Positions 44,384 to 56,729 of a stretch of DNA of 64,000 bases are shown piece by piece. This stretch comes from Takakia lepidozioides. Its lineage: Eukaryota; Streptophyta; Takakiopsida; Takakiales; Takakiaceae. The notes beneath the pieces are model-generated. The model ran no database searches and had not been told where the DNA came from. It saw nothing but the letters and a program-made list of their open reading frames with translations. Position 1 is the first letter of the stretch. Each line of letters begins with the position of its first letter. The position numbers and the translations under genes were made by a program. The stretch covers positions 63,196,042 through 63,260,041 of the forward strand of contig CM060734.1 in assembly GCA_030704615.1 (NCBI GenBank), written 5' to 3'.

Positions 44384-45181
44384 ATGGCGTTTGTAGCAGG
44401 TTACTCGCAGGCTTTGAAAACTGGTTTGGCGGTAGACGCCATCTCCAACAGAGAGGCATCGTCAGCAAAGGCTTCGTCGAGCCTAGCTCCAGTAAATGCA
44501 GTTCACTTGACGGAGGGCTTACTTGGGAGAGCCAGCTTCATCACCTCAACAGGAAGTCGTCTTTCTCGCTCTCCTTTTGTAGAGTCGTCACTGACGGGAA
44601 CCTCCGTCTGTTTTTCTAAACCTGCCAGGCACAGTCTAAAATCTTCCTGTGCGATTGCCAAGGCTTCTGCCGTGGGAGAAGACCCGGACTGGAATGACGA
44701 TGACTATATTGTGTTAGGCTTGGCTCACTGCTTTCAAAAAGATGACGATGGAAAGCTCAAGGACGCATTGATTGTGGAGCCCGTTACTGCTGGGACCCTT
44801 GAGTGTATGGAGAATGGAGGGGTAACATGCTATAAGCACGCAATCGCCTCCACTTTAGGTGTGGCCCTGCAGCAGGATATCTCGTTGCTGCCTGAGGAGT
44901 ACTCAATGGGTACGTTTTGTGTCGAGTTCGATTTTCGGGCCAAGTGCGCTTCCCGGACTTGGAAGAGGGACCACCCCCGTGAACACCTCATGAATCTGGT
45001 GCCCAAGAGTAGGGTGCGATCGGATTTCAACTTCTCCCTTGAAGACAAGCGTGTTTTGAATGTCGAGGTGGTTGTGAATGACTCGGATAACATCAAGCAG
45101 GATATGAGCATTGATGTCTATGGGAGACAGAAAGAGGACGAACTGCAGAAAGAAATCTCAACTTTGTATGGTAGTGTGTGA
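44384..45181 (+). CDS. putative plastid-targeted protein of unknown function
   Basis: Single-exon ORF of 265 residues. Residues 1 to about 85 are Ser/Ala/Thr/Arg rich with almost no acidic residues, as in a chloroplast transit peptide (for example ASFITSTGSRLSRSPFVESS). The mature part begins near EDPDWNDDDYIVLGLAHCFQ and is compact and well ordered (KDALIVEPVTAGTLECMENG, REHLMNLVPKSRVRSDFNFS, LNVEVVVNDSDNIKQDMSID). I do not recognise a characterised family; it reads like a conserved green-lineage protein. It shares a short divergent promoter with the splicing-factor gene. Confidence 0.75.
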   Translation: MAFVAGYSQALKTGLAVDAISNREASSAKASSSLAPVNAVHLTEGLLGRASFITSTGSRLSRSPFVESSLTGTSVCFSKPARHSLKSSCAIAKASAVGEDPDWNDDDYIVLGLAHCFQKDDDGKLKDALIVEPVTAGTLECMENGGVTCYKHAIASTLGVALQQDISLLPEEYSMGTFCVEFDFRAKCASRTWKRDHPREHLMNLVPKSRVRSDFNFSLEDKRVLNVEVVVNDSDNIKQDMSIDVYGRQKEDELQKEISTLYGSV

Positions 45182-46010
45182 AAGTTTTCTCTTTCACTAT
45201 GCAGTGCTGGAGCTTTAGATTTTGATGAGTTTAAGAGATGGCATTTGTTTGTCTACTCATTCGGTGCTGATGCCCATTATTAGATCGGAAAGAATCTTAA
45301 ATTGCTAAGGCAGAGTGATTGTCAGATGACTGACGGGAAGGCAGCGTCTGGTGTCAAAATGATGTACTGGAATGCCACTACAGAGATAGCCGTTCATCTA
45401 TCCATGAATCCTCTGATGTCTCTCCTCTCCCTCCCATGCACTCTACTCTCTTGGTTGTCTAGAGCCCTTTCTGGCCTTTTTCCACTTTCCACGGAACGCT
45501 TCTAAAACCAAGCGATTGTTACTGTTGTTCTCAGCTTAAGTGCCTGGGTGCAGCATCGGTGTCAATCTGGGTTTGCACACAAACATTGTTTCTTGGCGTT
45601 GTTGGGGAAGGCTGCTTGCCCAGAAAACTATCATACTTCTCAGCCGAGGCCCCAGGGTTGGGGATTTTCGAAATCAGGAAACTTGTGCATACCTCTCAAT
45701 ATCTTAGTGACCGAGCATAAAGGGCGTGGAGCAAGAGCAAGAAGTTCCTATCATGCATTCCTTGGTGTCAAACGGATTCCCAAGGAGCAACCCTGCATTC
45801 TTTTTGTGCCTTCTTTGGTGAGAACAGGCGACAGCGGCCTTGGAAAACTTCTGGTGGGATTGTAGCCTTGCTTGCATACGTGGAATATTCTGAAAAACGA
45901 CTTGAAGATTTCGGAAAATGTCTTGGCTGCGGACTGGTATATTAAAAATTCAATACTAGTACAACACTGGTATGTACGTATGTACCTCTTGGTACTTATG
46001 TAGTTACTTT
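45182..46010. other. downstream region without a gene
   Basis: 3' UTR of the plastid-protein gene, then nothing recognisable. The right end borders the A/T-rich 3' tail of a LINE fragment. Confidence 0.5.
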
Positions 46011-46870
46011 AAAAATAAAATAAAAAATAAATTAAGGGGGAGCAGGGGCCCTTTTAATCAAATTAAAAGAAACAAAGGTTTACATTAAGGTGGAAAAAAT
46101 AACCACCAGGGAGGCCGTAGAGGCTCACTGAGGGGGAACTTCCCCGTGACCAAGCATACTAGCTAAGAACAAATGAAGCGGAGTAGTGCATGAGGAGAGA
46201 TTAAGCAAGTGAGCCTAAAGAGCAAGGCTGATAAGCAGCCAAGGAGAAAGATAACACTGAGTAGAGCTGCCTGGTGGCAAAAGTAGTACCCAAGTCTAGA
46301 GCAGGGGAAAAGTTTGAGAAAAGATTCTTTGAGCTACGTGCTAAAAACGCAGCTGAGTCCTAGACTTGGCAACTCGAGGCTTCTTGTGCCTCCAGTTGAA
46401 GTCCACATCGTCCCCATCACCAGGGGATATCCCATGAATTGGGAGTGGAGACTTTCCAGCAATACCGCATGTTGGGAAGACTGGTTCCAAGAATGTCATT
46501 TTTACCCCAGGACTGTTGAAAGCTAATGATGCCACGTTGTTCTGAAGATCTGGAAACAGCTGCACACAACATATCCCAAGCCTTCCTTCCGACAGTAAGC
46601 AGGTCTTGATAAATGCAAAAAAGCACAGACCTGCCCCTGGGGGGTCTCCCTTCAAAAACAAGAGCACATCTAACCTTCCAGAGGTTCCATAAGGTTAAAG
46701 CTCTTAGACTTGCCCACACAGGGCAAACAGATGGCTCGTGAGCAGGCCAGAAATTCAAGAGCAGAAGAGAGGAGGGGGCTGGGGATGGAAAAGACTCCCT
46801 TACTCTAATTAACTCCTCGGGCCACTTTAGACAAACACAAACACCATGAAACCAGCGGTCAACGTCCTTT
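46011..46870 (-). mobile_element. 5'-truncated L1-like LINE, 3' end
   Basis: The minus strand from about 46870 down encodes the C-terminal tail of a plant-type LINE ORF2 (FWPAHEPSVCPVWASLRALT, LWNLWKVRCALVFEGRPP). A frame change near 46660 follows, then a 3' UTR ending in an A/T-rich tail (46011-46040 on plus). It is the usual product of incomplete target-primed reverse transcription. No clear target duplication was found. Confidence 0.75.
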
Positions 46871-49800
46871 TAGCAGCTCTTTCCAGCTACCGAGACTGCC
46901 ACATGTACCTTTGAGCTTTCCATTGAAAGCCCATCTCTAAAGTATCCGCAGGCCGAATGAGCAAAAGCGTTCCAATGAAGGACCACTACCATATATAGAC
47001 TTCATCCCAAAGATCACCATTTCTGGCTGCTGCCTGGAACCCCACTGCAGTAAAACTGGTAACTTGGTTGACTGCTATGGATCTTGATCTTTTGTGGACA
47101 TCAACTCTCTGGAAGCAGAATCCAAGTAACAGCAATTGCAGCTCAATGCTCTGGGGCTCGGGAGCAGATGATGATGGCGAGAAGTGAGAAAGTGGCAATG
47201 TACTTTTACAAGGGGGTGCCTTTGAACTTGCAGTATGCTCGGGTATATTGACGTACTAGTGTGGGGTTGTGAGACTCGAGACATCGATTGCTTTGTAATG
47301 GTGTGAAGTGATGATGAGCTGTTCACACGTTTCATAATCACCGAATAATGGTGGCAGAGGAAGCTGGAGGAATGTGGGGAGTGCCAAACTTGCCTGATTC
47401 AGGACAGCTATAAGCACAATCATGGCGGGGAAGAAAGCCGCCAAGGCCAATGGGAAGAATAAGCGCAGCTGTGGTCCCTTCTCGTTTTGTAGCACTCGGT
47501 ATTCTCTGATTGCATGGGGTTCATAAAACCACCATCTTGTTATGAAAATAACATATATATATCAGCTCTAGAGGCAGGAAAATGGGCAGCTGCACGCTAC
47601 CAGCAGAGGCAACTTGATCAAGCTGTAGCCCAAACATCAGACCTGATTACAGACAGGTAAATTTGGGCGTTATGAACTCTGTCAGATGAATCTCTACTAG
47701 AAACAACGAGGTGTGTAGAGAGCAAACGCAGGTGAAGGATCACAGATAGGTATGAAAGAGGGAAGACGAAGGCCCCAATTAGTTTCCAGCCCTTCGTGAT
47801 GGCAGTTATGCAGAGTAGGGTCTGCTCCGGCACACCTTGGGGCATGGTATTCCTTTACAAAACTGCTTGATCTTGTCAAGTTGTGAAGAGAGAGAGAGAG
47901 AGACCACAGCATTCCACAGCGCGGCGGGATCGAAGAGAGGGCCTCGGATGGAGAAATCAGCAAGGCAGGACTTCTGAGTGAAAGCAGGCATACGAGGAAA
48001 TTGTGCCCTTCCTGCTGCCCATGGAAAACACGCTTGGAAACGAGTTATATTTGAAATGAGCTCGGACACATGCAGTACAAGTACGCAATGTTCATAGCGA
48101 GGGTGGCTCATGGCAGATGATGGCAGGGGAGAGGTAAGGGCCGGCAACTGTGCAGTGCAGGGAGATGATAACAAAAACAACCCACGAAAGAAGAGTTCTG
48201 ATCGGAGACAGAGAGGGGAGACAGAGCGAATTGCAATAACTAGGAACACTACATGGGGCTCACACATTCGTATACCTGATCCTTTTAGTCGGTGTTCATG
48301 ACGAGAAGCAAACATCCCAAAGCAACTTGAGCGTGTACCAGACATGCAGGCCTCCCAGAACGAATAGAAAGTATGAACCCCTGCAAAAAATTGAGGAGGA
48401 ATGGCTCCCACTTTAGGGTTTGGCGATGTAATAGTGGATGAGGTTCGATGCCCTGTCAGGTCCCCACCATCTTATCTGTTGAAGATGTACCTACTCAAGG
48501 GCAGGCTGCAAAAACAGCCACACACATCACTGCAGTGACTGTACATGAAGGCTTTCAGACAAAACTTTCTCTTGGAACTAGTGCTGCTGGGGACAGTAGT
48601 CAAACGTCCCGTTGCGCACATACTGGCCTCTAAATGTCCAATCTTCCGAGCTCACCAAGGCATTCCACAGTAGCTGTAAGAGGTCACCGAATGGCTGCAC
48701 GGGGCTGGTGATCTCACGTTCATGAAACAGCCCACCCATCAAGCCAGTCGACAGGTACTCATAACCGCCCTCTCTTCACCTATCGGAATGCTCCAGAGGA
48801 TTTGTCTCACCTTCTGTTTACTGTTAATCTGAATCTTCCTTCACAGAGATTTTTCAGATTTTCTGCATCTTGCAGAGCTGGCCGGATAGATCTGTCCAGG
48901 GGCAGCATCTGAAGTCCACAACACCCAACACACCGCTACGAAGAGTCAGTGTGCCCCAAGTGCGATAGCAACCGACCTACAGTCCGATCAGTCATGTCCA
49001 CGAACTCTGCCTTTAAAGATCCTTATTACAGTGTCTACAATCTACAGCCGACCGATCACCAATGCCAACAATTTTATGTCATTCTAGACTCCTCAAAACT
49101 CTGTCGCAGGAGTTTTACGTGAGTTCTAGTTTGCAGGAAAACTAGTGGAAATTTTGTCAATCCATTCCAGCTGCAGCAAGCAGACAATACTCCCTTCCAC
49201 CCTGCGGCCAAATACTAAGCTGGACATGCCCAACATTCACTCTATAGATGACGACTTCACACAGGTCTAAAACTGAGATATAGACACAGCTGGGAAAACC
49301 AAATCTTGATGAAGCATCAGCTGCCGCTGAACTCAGAGGAACCTGGCACCAAGTCTTGAGCTCATCCCTACATCTGTGCATATTGTTGCTCCTATTCCCC
49401 TCGCCATGTCGACTGCTATAGCGAGGTAGCCTCGTGGAACTTTAGAGGGCAGCATCGCAGCAGCCCCCATTGCTTGCACTGTCTTCTGTCTCTTGGTCGG
49501 TAATGGCAATGAGCACACCCACGAGTCAGAGAGACGACTGTTTACAACTGTCTGGCACGCCTGCCTTTTCTGTCTGACAATAATTAAATAAATATTAATC
49601 ATATTTCGGTCCTCGTGTGATTGGAGTACAACTGTGAATTGTTCTGTTCATCAAAAAACAAACTAAAAACATTTGTTCTTTTTCCCGCTTTTTATCATCA
49701 TCATTATTATTCCATTATTTAGGAAAAAAAAATTATTATTATTTTAACAACAAGGGACCCTGAAATTGAAGCTATTTATTGAAGAATTAAACCCCCATCT

Positions 49801-51154
49801 GTTAGAAAAAAATAAAAAAATAAAAAAAACCCCCAAAGACGTCACTACACACCACCACGGTTCGGAGGGCGAATCCGCGAGGACCAAACAAGAAAATTCG
49901 CTCTCGGAGATGACGGAGATGCCCATTTTTAAGATAATACTGAACAACTTTCGATTATTTTTCACTTCGGTTGTGTATTAAGGTCGGGGTCTTTTCCCCT
50001 AGAAAAATAAATTGTGAGAGAGTCATTGTTCAATCTACTGTGCTAGAGGCCCATTTTTTATCTTCTTATTTTTTGAGAGGGAAACACGGGAGCTTCCTTG
50101 GGCATATCTATATATATGATGCCAAGAGGGGCAGTAGCCGCAAGGTGAAGTGACTCTTAACTACGCCGGCTTTGGCCGGAGTCTTCTTCGTCTTCTATAT
50201 GACGTCAAACCAAAGTTAACACTGTGGGTATTTCTGCCTGTCGGGGTACTCCTCACGACGGGGCCATTTAAAGACAAAAATCTTAAACTTCATTCCGCGT
50301 CGTAGTGGGGTCATCGACGAACACACAGAGCGACCAGACTTGGACGGAGTGACACGATAGACATGTTGTGGGTCAATTATAGAGGGACCAAAAAAATGGA
50401 ATAGTAAATACAAATAAAAAGACGGACAATTTTATTTTCTCATTTGTTTATTTTCAAAAGACGGACATTGGTGTTGTTAATTCCGCTGGGAGACGGCCAA
50501 CATAGTCGGGCACCAGAATCTTAGTTTGGGCCTATGGATGGATGTAGTGGATGATACGGATGAATGCTGTTGCATGCGAAATCGGAATCAGTGTTTTTAT
50601 CTCTGGCGAAATTTCGCACCTTTTCGACCTCCAAAACAATTCGAATATTCTGTCGTAAATTCCCTATTTTCTCATGGATGAAATCGCCAAAATTCTCCAA
50701 AAACAATATAAATCCTGGATGAATTCGCCCAATATGGATGATACACATGGATGAAAGTACAGAGGAGGATGATTCTGTCCAAATTTCAGTGGATGAACAG
50801 AAAATATGGCTAACTCTTGGAAAACTCAGTAGCCACTCCTGTGATTTTCCAAATTTCAAAAAATAAACACTTGAAGTTAGTGGGCGTATGGATGGATGTA
50901 GTGGATGATTCAGATGAATGCTGTTGCATGCGAAATCGGAAAGCATGCAGCTACCTAATATAGTGGAAAGACAGGTAGGAAAATAGGTAATACGGTAGGC
51001 ATGTAGGTAGGGTGGCAGGTAGGTTGGGAGGGTAGGAAGGGGAGGAGAAAGGGAGCGCTTTCTCTCTCTCTCTCGTTCTCTTTCTCTTTCAGAGAAACTG
51101 CAGTAGCGGTCAGGCCATCGCTGCGGGGTCTTAAGCTTATTAGAGCATGCAAAG
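46871..51154. other. region without a supported gene
   Basis: Several medium ORFs on both strands (for example 47806-48411 minus) lack protein-like composition or recognisable motifs. Notable are an A/T-rich block at 49560-49830 and a pair of 59-bp direct repeats at 50528 and 50882. The promoter of the gene at 51155 lies at the right end, preceded by a CT microsatellite (51060-51090). One out-of-frame upstream ATG (51147) overlaps the start. Confidence 0.5.
50528..50940 (+). repeat. 59-bp direct repeats enclosing about 295 bp
   Basis: 50528-50586 and 50882-50940 are nearly identical (tatggatggatgtagtggat, then gatgaatgctgttgcatgcg). The interior also contains repeated GGATGA units. It could be a short non-autonomous element with terminal direct repeats, or a local duplication. 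Confidence 0.75.
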
Positions 51155-54100
51155 ATGCGGATCAGGAAGCAGCAGCGAGTGGAGACAGCCTCGGGTGCCG
51201 TGTGTACAGTTACAGCACTAGCAGAAGTTAAGGATGTCAGATCTATGATGCAAGGTGAGGTCAATGTGGCCCGAGCTTGTACTCCATCGCGGCCGTGCTT
51301 TAGTTGGTTAGATAAGCTCAGATATAGCAAGGGATTTCAGCCTGCAGAGCCTCATGTTGGAATAGAAGATTTTGTGTGGTCTCTTGGAAGCCGGGGGTCC
51401 ATGTCCTCCCATAGAGACTCGCAGTCGGGATCCCCTGCAGTTTCCTGCAGCTTCTCGCTCGACAAATGTGAGGGATTTTCAGATGCAGTAGTCGGAAATT
51501 CTGAGCAGGAGGGGGTAACGGCACCAGAGTGTGCAGGTAGTGGGATTGCAGACGGGGAGAGAAAGAGAAAGCCTTTAATTCGGGATCATGAATGTAATGT
51601 GACGGGTACTCTTCCTTCAGGGTTACCGAGTCGCTTCCATGCTGTTAAGCTAGAGAAGGATAGTTCTTGTGCCTCTGAATTGACCATGTCTGCTTCGCAT
51701 GGAAGCCTGAGTCGGCACTTGCATGGCTCGCCGCAGTGTGCTGTAAGAGTGTCGTTGAATGGAAGTTCACTGACTAAGGTAAATCCAACAGGAGAAACCT
51801 CAGGGGAAACATCAGATCCTCGATTACAAAGTGATGCAAGCTTTCCAAAACCTGACAGTGTGAAGACTGCAGTTCGTGGGAGGGAAGAGGAAGAGGCGAG
51901 GGACATTGAAGCACTCAAGGCCCGACCCTTGGGGAAAGTCTTTGCAGATCCTTTCGGTATGGAAAAGTTTGACGCGCGCGAGGAAGGTCTTGGGATTGTG
52001 ACTGTCGGCTTCTCTGTGAAGAAGAACAAGAGAAAGCAAGAGAAACCGCGGCTCTGTCGCAAGGCCTCCGATTTGACGGAAAAAGACACCAACAGTTCAT
52101 TGTTGCAGGGAATTTCGGAGAGAGATATGAGTAGTTCTGATGATTTGCAGAGGGAGACGGTTGGCAAGGACTTGGACGGCCAGGTTTTGTGGAAACAAGG
52201 TAACGTACCTGTGTTCCGGCACAGCAGAAATGGCAACCTATTAACCCTGCGATTTTATGTCACTTTCATACACAAGCATTGCTGGATGCATGGAAGGTTT
52301 GCAGGCCATATCTATAAAGGCTGTTCCGCTCAAAGACAAATACTTGCTTTCGCAGGTTCAAGTACTTTAAAGCGGACTGGGAGTGTAATCTCTTCTAGGA
52401 AGAAGGGGTTCAGAACGCCACACTTTGGTGAGGAAAGAGAGGATGATTTTACACGTGATGTGATGCCTCCCAAGGCTAAAGCAAGAAAGAAAGCACATGC
52501 TAACCGGGATGCAACTTCAGCTCCAGTAAGTTCTCCTTTTTCTCTGCAGGAATCTTCGCCCATTTATGACCTTGATCTTGAGGTGCTGCCGGTGTGGGTT
52601 CTCTGTGTATGTCAAGTTCATTGGAATAGTAACTTTACCTCGACCACTACTGTAGTCCTCGTTAGTTGCGACGATATTCCCGCGATTCTTACGCACCTTA
52701 TGCTGCATATCATGCTAGCGAGCATGGCGTTTCAAATGCGGTTCTGGATTGCATCTGCAGTTTGGAACGTAGTGTACGGAATGTGAGTGGCAGCATTTTG
52801 CTTCTCTGTGGCTTTCGTGCATTCTTCAACGACGCACAGCTCTACTGAACATAATAGCTAGTCTGTTCCGATGCTCTCAATGAAAAGCATTAATACTTTT
52901 CAATCAGCTTAATAGCAAGGGCCTGTTACTTTTGTAAAGAGGTCTGTCCAACTTGAACAGTTGGTCAGTATCCCTGAAGTCTTCAAATTTTTAACTTCAC
53001 TCTGGCCTATTGCACGCATTGAAATAGACTATTCTCTTAGCTCCTGCCACCACTATCTCGGGGAGTCACTCCTTGTTAAGTGAACAATCTAACCACCAGT
53101 GATTGAACTTGGCATCAGCCCAACTGAAGACGACCTTTGTAGAGGGCAAAATGTTGCAGACTTTATCATAAATAACTTCTGTTGCATTGCCCAAGCTCTG
53201 CATATTCTGAGAAGTCAGGTAACTGTAAACTGGAAGACTGCAATATGCTACCTTTACAGAGTTGTTTTCGGTGAAATTTCATAACAGAACATAACGGATC
53301 TGATGCGATAATACTGCAGTACTGACTCCGCCGTTTTTACCGAGACTTGAAACTTGCTGTAGACTTTGTGTTGTTGGTATTTTAACCCAAGGATATTCAA
53401 GTGTTAAGGGCTGCCAGTCATCAGGCTGTCACATTATTAACTGCACATGTTATAATCTCACCTATGCTTCTGAGGACCAAGAGAAAGTTGCAGTCTGATG
53501 GAGGTGTTTTCATCGGAATTAAGTGGATTTTCTGATATTGTGTTTACAATTATTGACACATGCAACATGCACAGCAGGTGGAAAGAGAAACTGACTAGCA
53601 TTTATGATCATATATTATCCCTCTACTGTCAGGCAGATGGGCCAGTCAGGAAAAGGCCAAAGGTGGTGCAGCCAGGGAGGCTGGGGAATTCTGTGCCACA
53701 AAATACTCAGCAAAGGTGGGTTACATCTCATGTCCGTAGCTTGACTTATGTAGCTCACAGACCCTTTGAAAATAGATACAAATAATTGGGGTCACATGAC
53801 GAATTGCATGTTGTATATTTCGTTCATTTGTGAAAAGCAAGCTCGACATTTATCAATCTGGACAACAACCCAATTGATCACTCTTGTCACATGAAGAGTT
53901 CAATGTGATTTGAAACGTTCAATATTAATTTCACTGAGATGTATCCATGCGGTGTATATAAGTTCATATGTATGTAAGTGCAGTAGGAATTGATCATGCA
54001 TGATCTGATCATTGTGGTTCCGACAATGTGTTGTTGGGGCTGGCAGGTCTAGGAGGAAAAGGAGAGTCAGTCCTGCATCAATTGGTAAGTGTTTCTGTCT

Positions 54101-55493
54101 ATAACTTTACACTGTGTGTATGCATGCAGGAAACTAACAGTCTGGGACATTGCATTATTTTATATGGCTTCAAGTTGCAGTTAACATGCCCTATGGATCC
54201 AGCATCACCCTAGCAAAACTAAACTCACAGACACTCCCTCTCTCACACACACAAAATGAAATGAAGTAAAAACTGTAGGTATCAATAGTTTCTCTCCCCT
54301 GACCTGTGTGTGCTCGCATAGTCCTTCGGTCTACCACTTCTCTGGCTGTCCTCCATCTTCCCTTAAATATGTCGAGTTTGTATATTACAGGAGCGGGCGA
54401 CTTCAGAGGTGTCCCTGAACTATCATCAAGGTCCTCACCACCTAAAGCACCTACATGTACAGCTCTGGCCCCGGACCATCCAGCCAACCAGCCAAAAGAG
54501 AGCCTCTTGTACTCAAACTATCAAGTCTTTTTGCAAGCTGGAAAGTCTGGTCTCACTGCTCGGGAGGCAGTCTCGAGGATTTTGGAACAAGGCCTTCCAG
54601 GTCTACATGAGGGTGGCGTTGTCCCTCGTGTGCAAGTCGGCAAGCTGTTGCGCAACTCTCCCTACTTCATGGAACTTGAGGAGGGACGGTTTGCTTTATT
54701 TAGTGCGATAGTCGGCGGGGAGGAAACTGTCAGTCATGATGACTCTATGCAGGCCTCTCCGTCCAGGCCAGAGAAAACCCCCAAGCAGATTGAAGCTGAA
54801 GAACGGACTGAAGCTGCAAAGAAGGCAAGACAGAAGGGTACGTGGCAGTATTGGGCTGCACTTGCTGCCATTAAGCGTGCTCGGACAGGAAAAGTGTGGC
54901 ACAAGGAGCCAGGCGGAGGAGGGAAGTCTGGCCCCACTGTCAAAAGCCACATTGCATTGAATAGAATGAAAAGAAAACATCAAGAGTCAGCCAAGGAGGG
55001 TTTGGTTTCTAGTGAAGAACCGCTGGAGGGCTCCAAGGGACATGTAGGAGAACCATTACAAAGTGGAAGTAGGAAAAGGTTGAAGCTGGTGAAGCAAGAG
55101 GGCATTTTGGGACTAGGTAATCGATGCAACAGGTCCGATGGTAAAGGCTGGCACTGTCCACTGCTTGCAAAAGTCGGCTACCATTTGTGTGATCATCACT
55201 TAGATAGGTTGCGGTACAAAGGAAGTTGTAAGCTGAAGAGGCCAATCCCTATGATGGTGGAGGATGAACCTCCCGCTATAAGCCCAAGCTCTGTGTCAGC
55301 TGATCAGTTGAGAACCCTGGGAGACTCGTGGTTAGTGAGAAAGAAGGCAGTGGGACGGGCGCGCACTGGCCGTCCATCTCCTTACTTAGATAAATCTGTT
55401 GTAGGGAAGTCTGATTCCAGCATCCCACAACCTCCAGGATCTTTAGATAGCGTCTCCCCTTCCCAAGTTTCTTTGAAGGTTGAAATCCCATAG
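51155..55493 (+). CDS. HARE-HTH and WRC domain nuclear protein
   Basis: Five exons in phase: 51155-52199, 52356-52525, 53633-53715, 54047-54084, 54391-55493, giving 812 residues. Residues 1 to about 440 are low-complexity with basic patches (KKNKRKQEKPRLCRKASD, SRRKRRVSPAS). A HARE-HTH domain at about 489-553 reads FLQAGKSGLTAREAVSRILE and VGKLLRNSPYFMELEEGRFA; this winged-helix fold occurs in chromatin proteins. A WRC domain at about 686-722 reads RCNRSDGKGWHCPLLAKVGY then HLCDHHLDRL, with the C-x9-C-x10-C-x2-H zinc set; plant growth-regulating factors use WRC for nuclear localisation and DNA binding. No QLQ domain is seen, so it is not a GRF. Likely a transcription or chromatin factor; exact role unknown. 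Introns 1 and 2 partly stay open, so splice forms are possible. Confidence 0.82.
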
Positions 55494-56729
55494 CTGTAAC
55501 CCATGCAGTATTGTACTGAAGCTTGTTTCCATTTCTAGGCAGTAGATTTCTCCAATGACAGCAACAGCTCAAACACACATTTGACTCTGCTATGCAAGGT
55601 CGAACCTTGGGACTTGCTTTAGTGCCACCATGAATGTGCTCTGGAACGATGATAACAAACAGGTGAACCCTGCGGCAGGACTGGGTCTCCAACTAGCAAT
55701 TGCATAGTTTGCCAAATAAAGGACTCATGGCAAACTATTTCCATTTCTTATCAAGAGTCAGCAGGGGCTTTCAGAGACACACTGGGCCCAACGCTCCAGG
55801 AATCTGACCAGGTCAGTTGATTTGGTTGTTGCAGGATCTGCGTGGACACTGAGAGATTAAAGGGCTTGAAGCATTCCTCGCTATTGAGTAGTAGTGCCAG
55901 CAAAACAGAAAGTGGCAGAAGCACTGTAAATATTCTGGTTTGCCAATGGACATCCAGGGCGGGTTTTCTTGTGCCTGGGCTGTTGATCTTCTGGACAATG
56001 GTGAAGAATTGAAACAGGTGCCGAGGTTGGTAGTCACTCGCCCTAAAAATGTCCATTTTTCTTGTCCACCTGCCCACACCTCACTGGAAGGCATCTGATT
56101 CTATGTGCATCAACTTGGCCAGTCTTCAAGGTGACTTACAAGTTGCCAGTGTTATGGCTGCACACCTCATGTCCCGTCCAACAGTCCATCCCTCTTTCAG
56201 CAAAGCTGTCAAATGAAATTCTGGCAGAACCTTGGAGACTCTACAGATGCAGTTGAAAGCTCCGAGCACAAATTTTGGAGGGTGCAAGTCTCATTGACCA
56301 GATGCTGTCAGGCAGCCTCTAAATGGAGATTGTCCACACGCATCCCAAGTGTTAGCCAAGTCAAGCATCAGCCCATCTATTGCGTGGCAGCATAACAATG
56401 CTGCTGATAAAGCATGGTAGAGAGGCTTATGGCTGCTTTACCATTTCAAAGCTCTGCAATATTCCATGGAGGTGATATTTAAAATATGTTGCCAGGCACA
56501 TGCTTGTTTTTTCTTTCGGACTCCAGCAGGTGTCCATACCAGCAGCCACTCAAAAGTTATATTTTAATGGTGGCCTGCCCGTGGTCTCTCATAAAAGTTG
56601 CTGACCTTCCAAGTTTTGACCTCCTGCAACACAAGGCTTTGGATGTAAAGACCTTGTTGGAGAGTTCCAAACTTGGCATGCATTACTTGGCCTTGGCCAT
56701 CTGCCATGGGTGACTTCAGCATGCAACAC
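55494..56729. other. region between the WRC gene and the LINE
   Basis: No gene supported. It should contain the 3' UTR of the WRC gene and perhaps the decayed 3' end of the LINE on the minus strand. The 3' UTR sequence seen in the 46-kb LINE fragment is not found here. Confidence 0.4.

Noticed and set aside
47806-48411. 201-codon minus-strand ORF
   Set aside because: No recognisable domain, Cys/Ser/Phe-rich translation typical of random sequence, and no splice-linked neighbours.
51586-52236. 216-codon minus-strand ORF
   Set aside because: Antisense shadow of exon 1 of the HARE-HTH/WRC gene.
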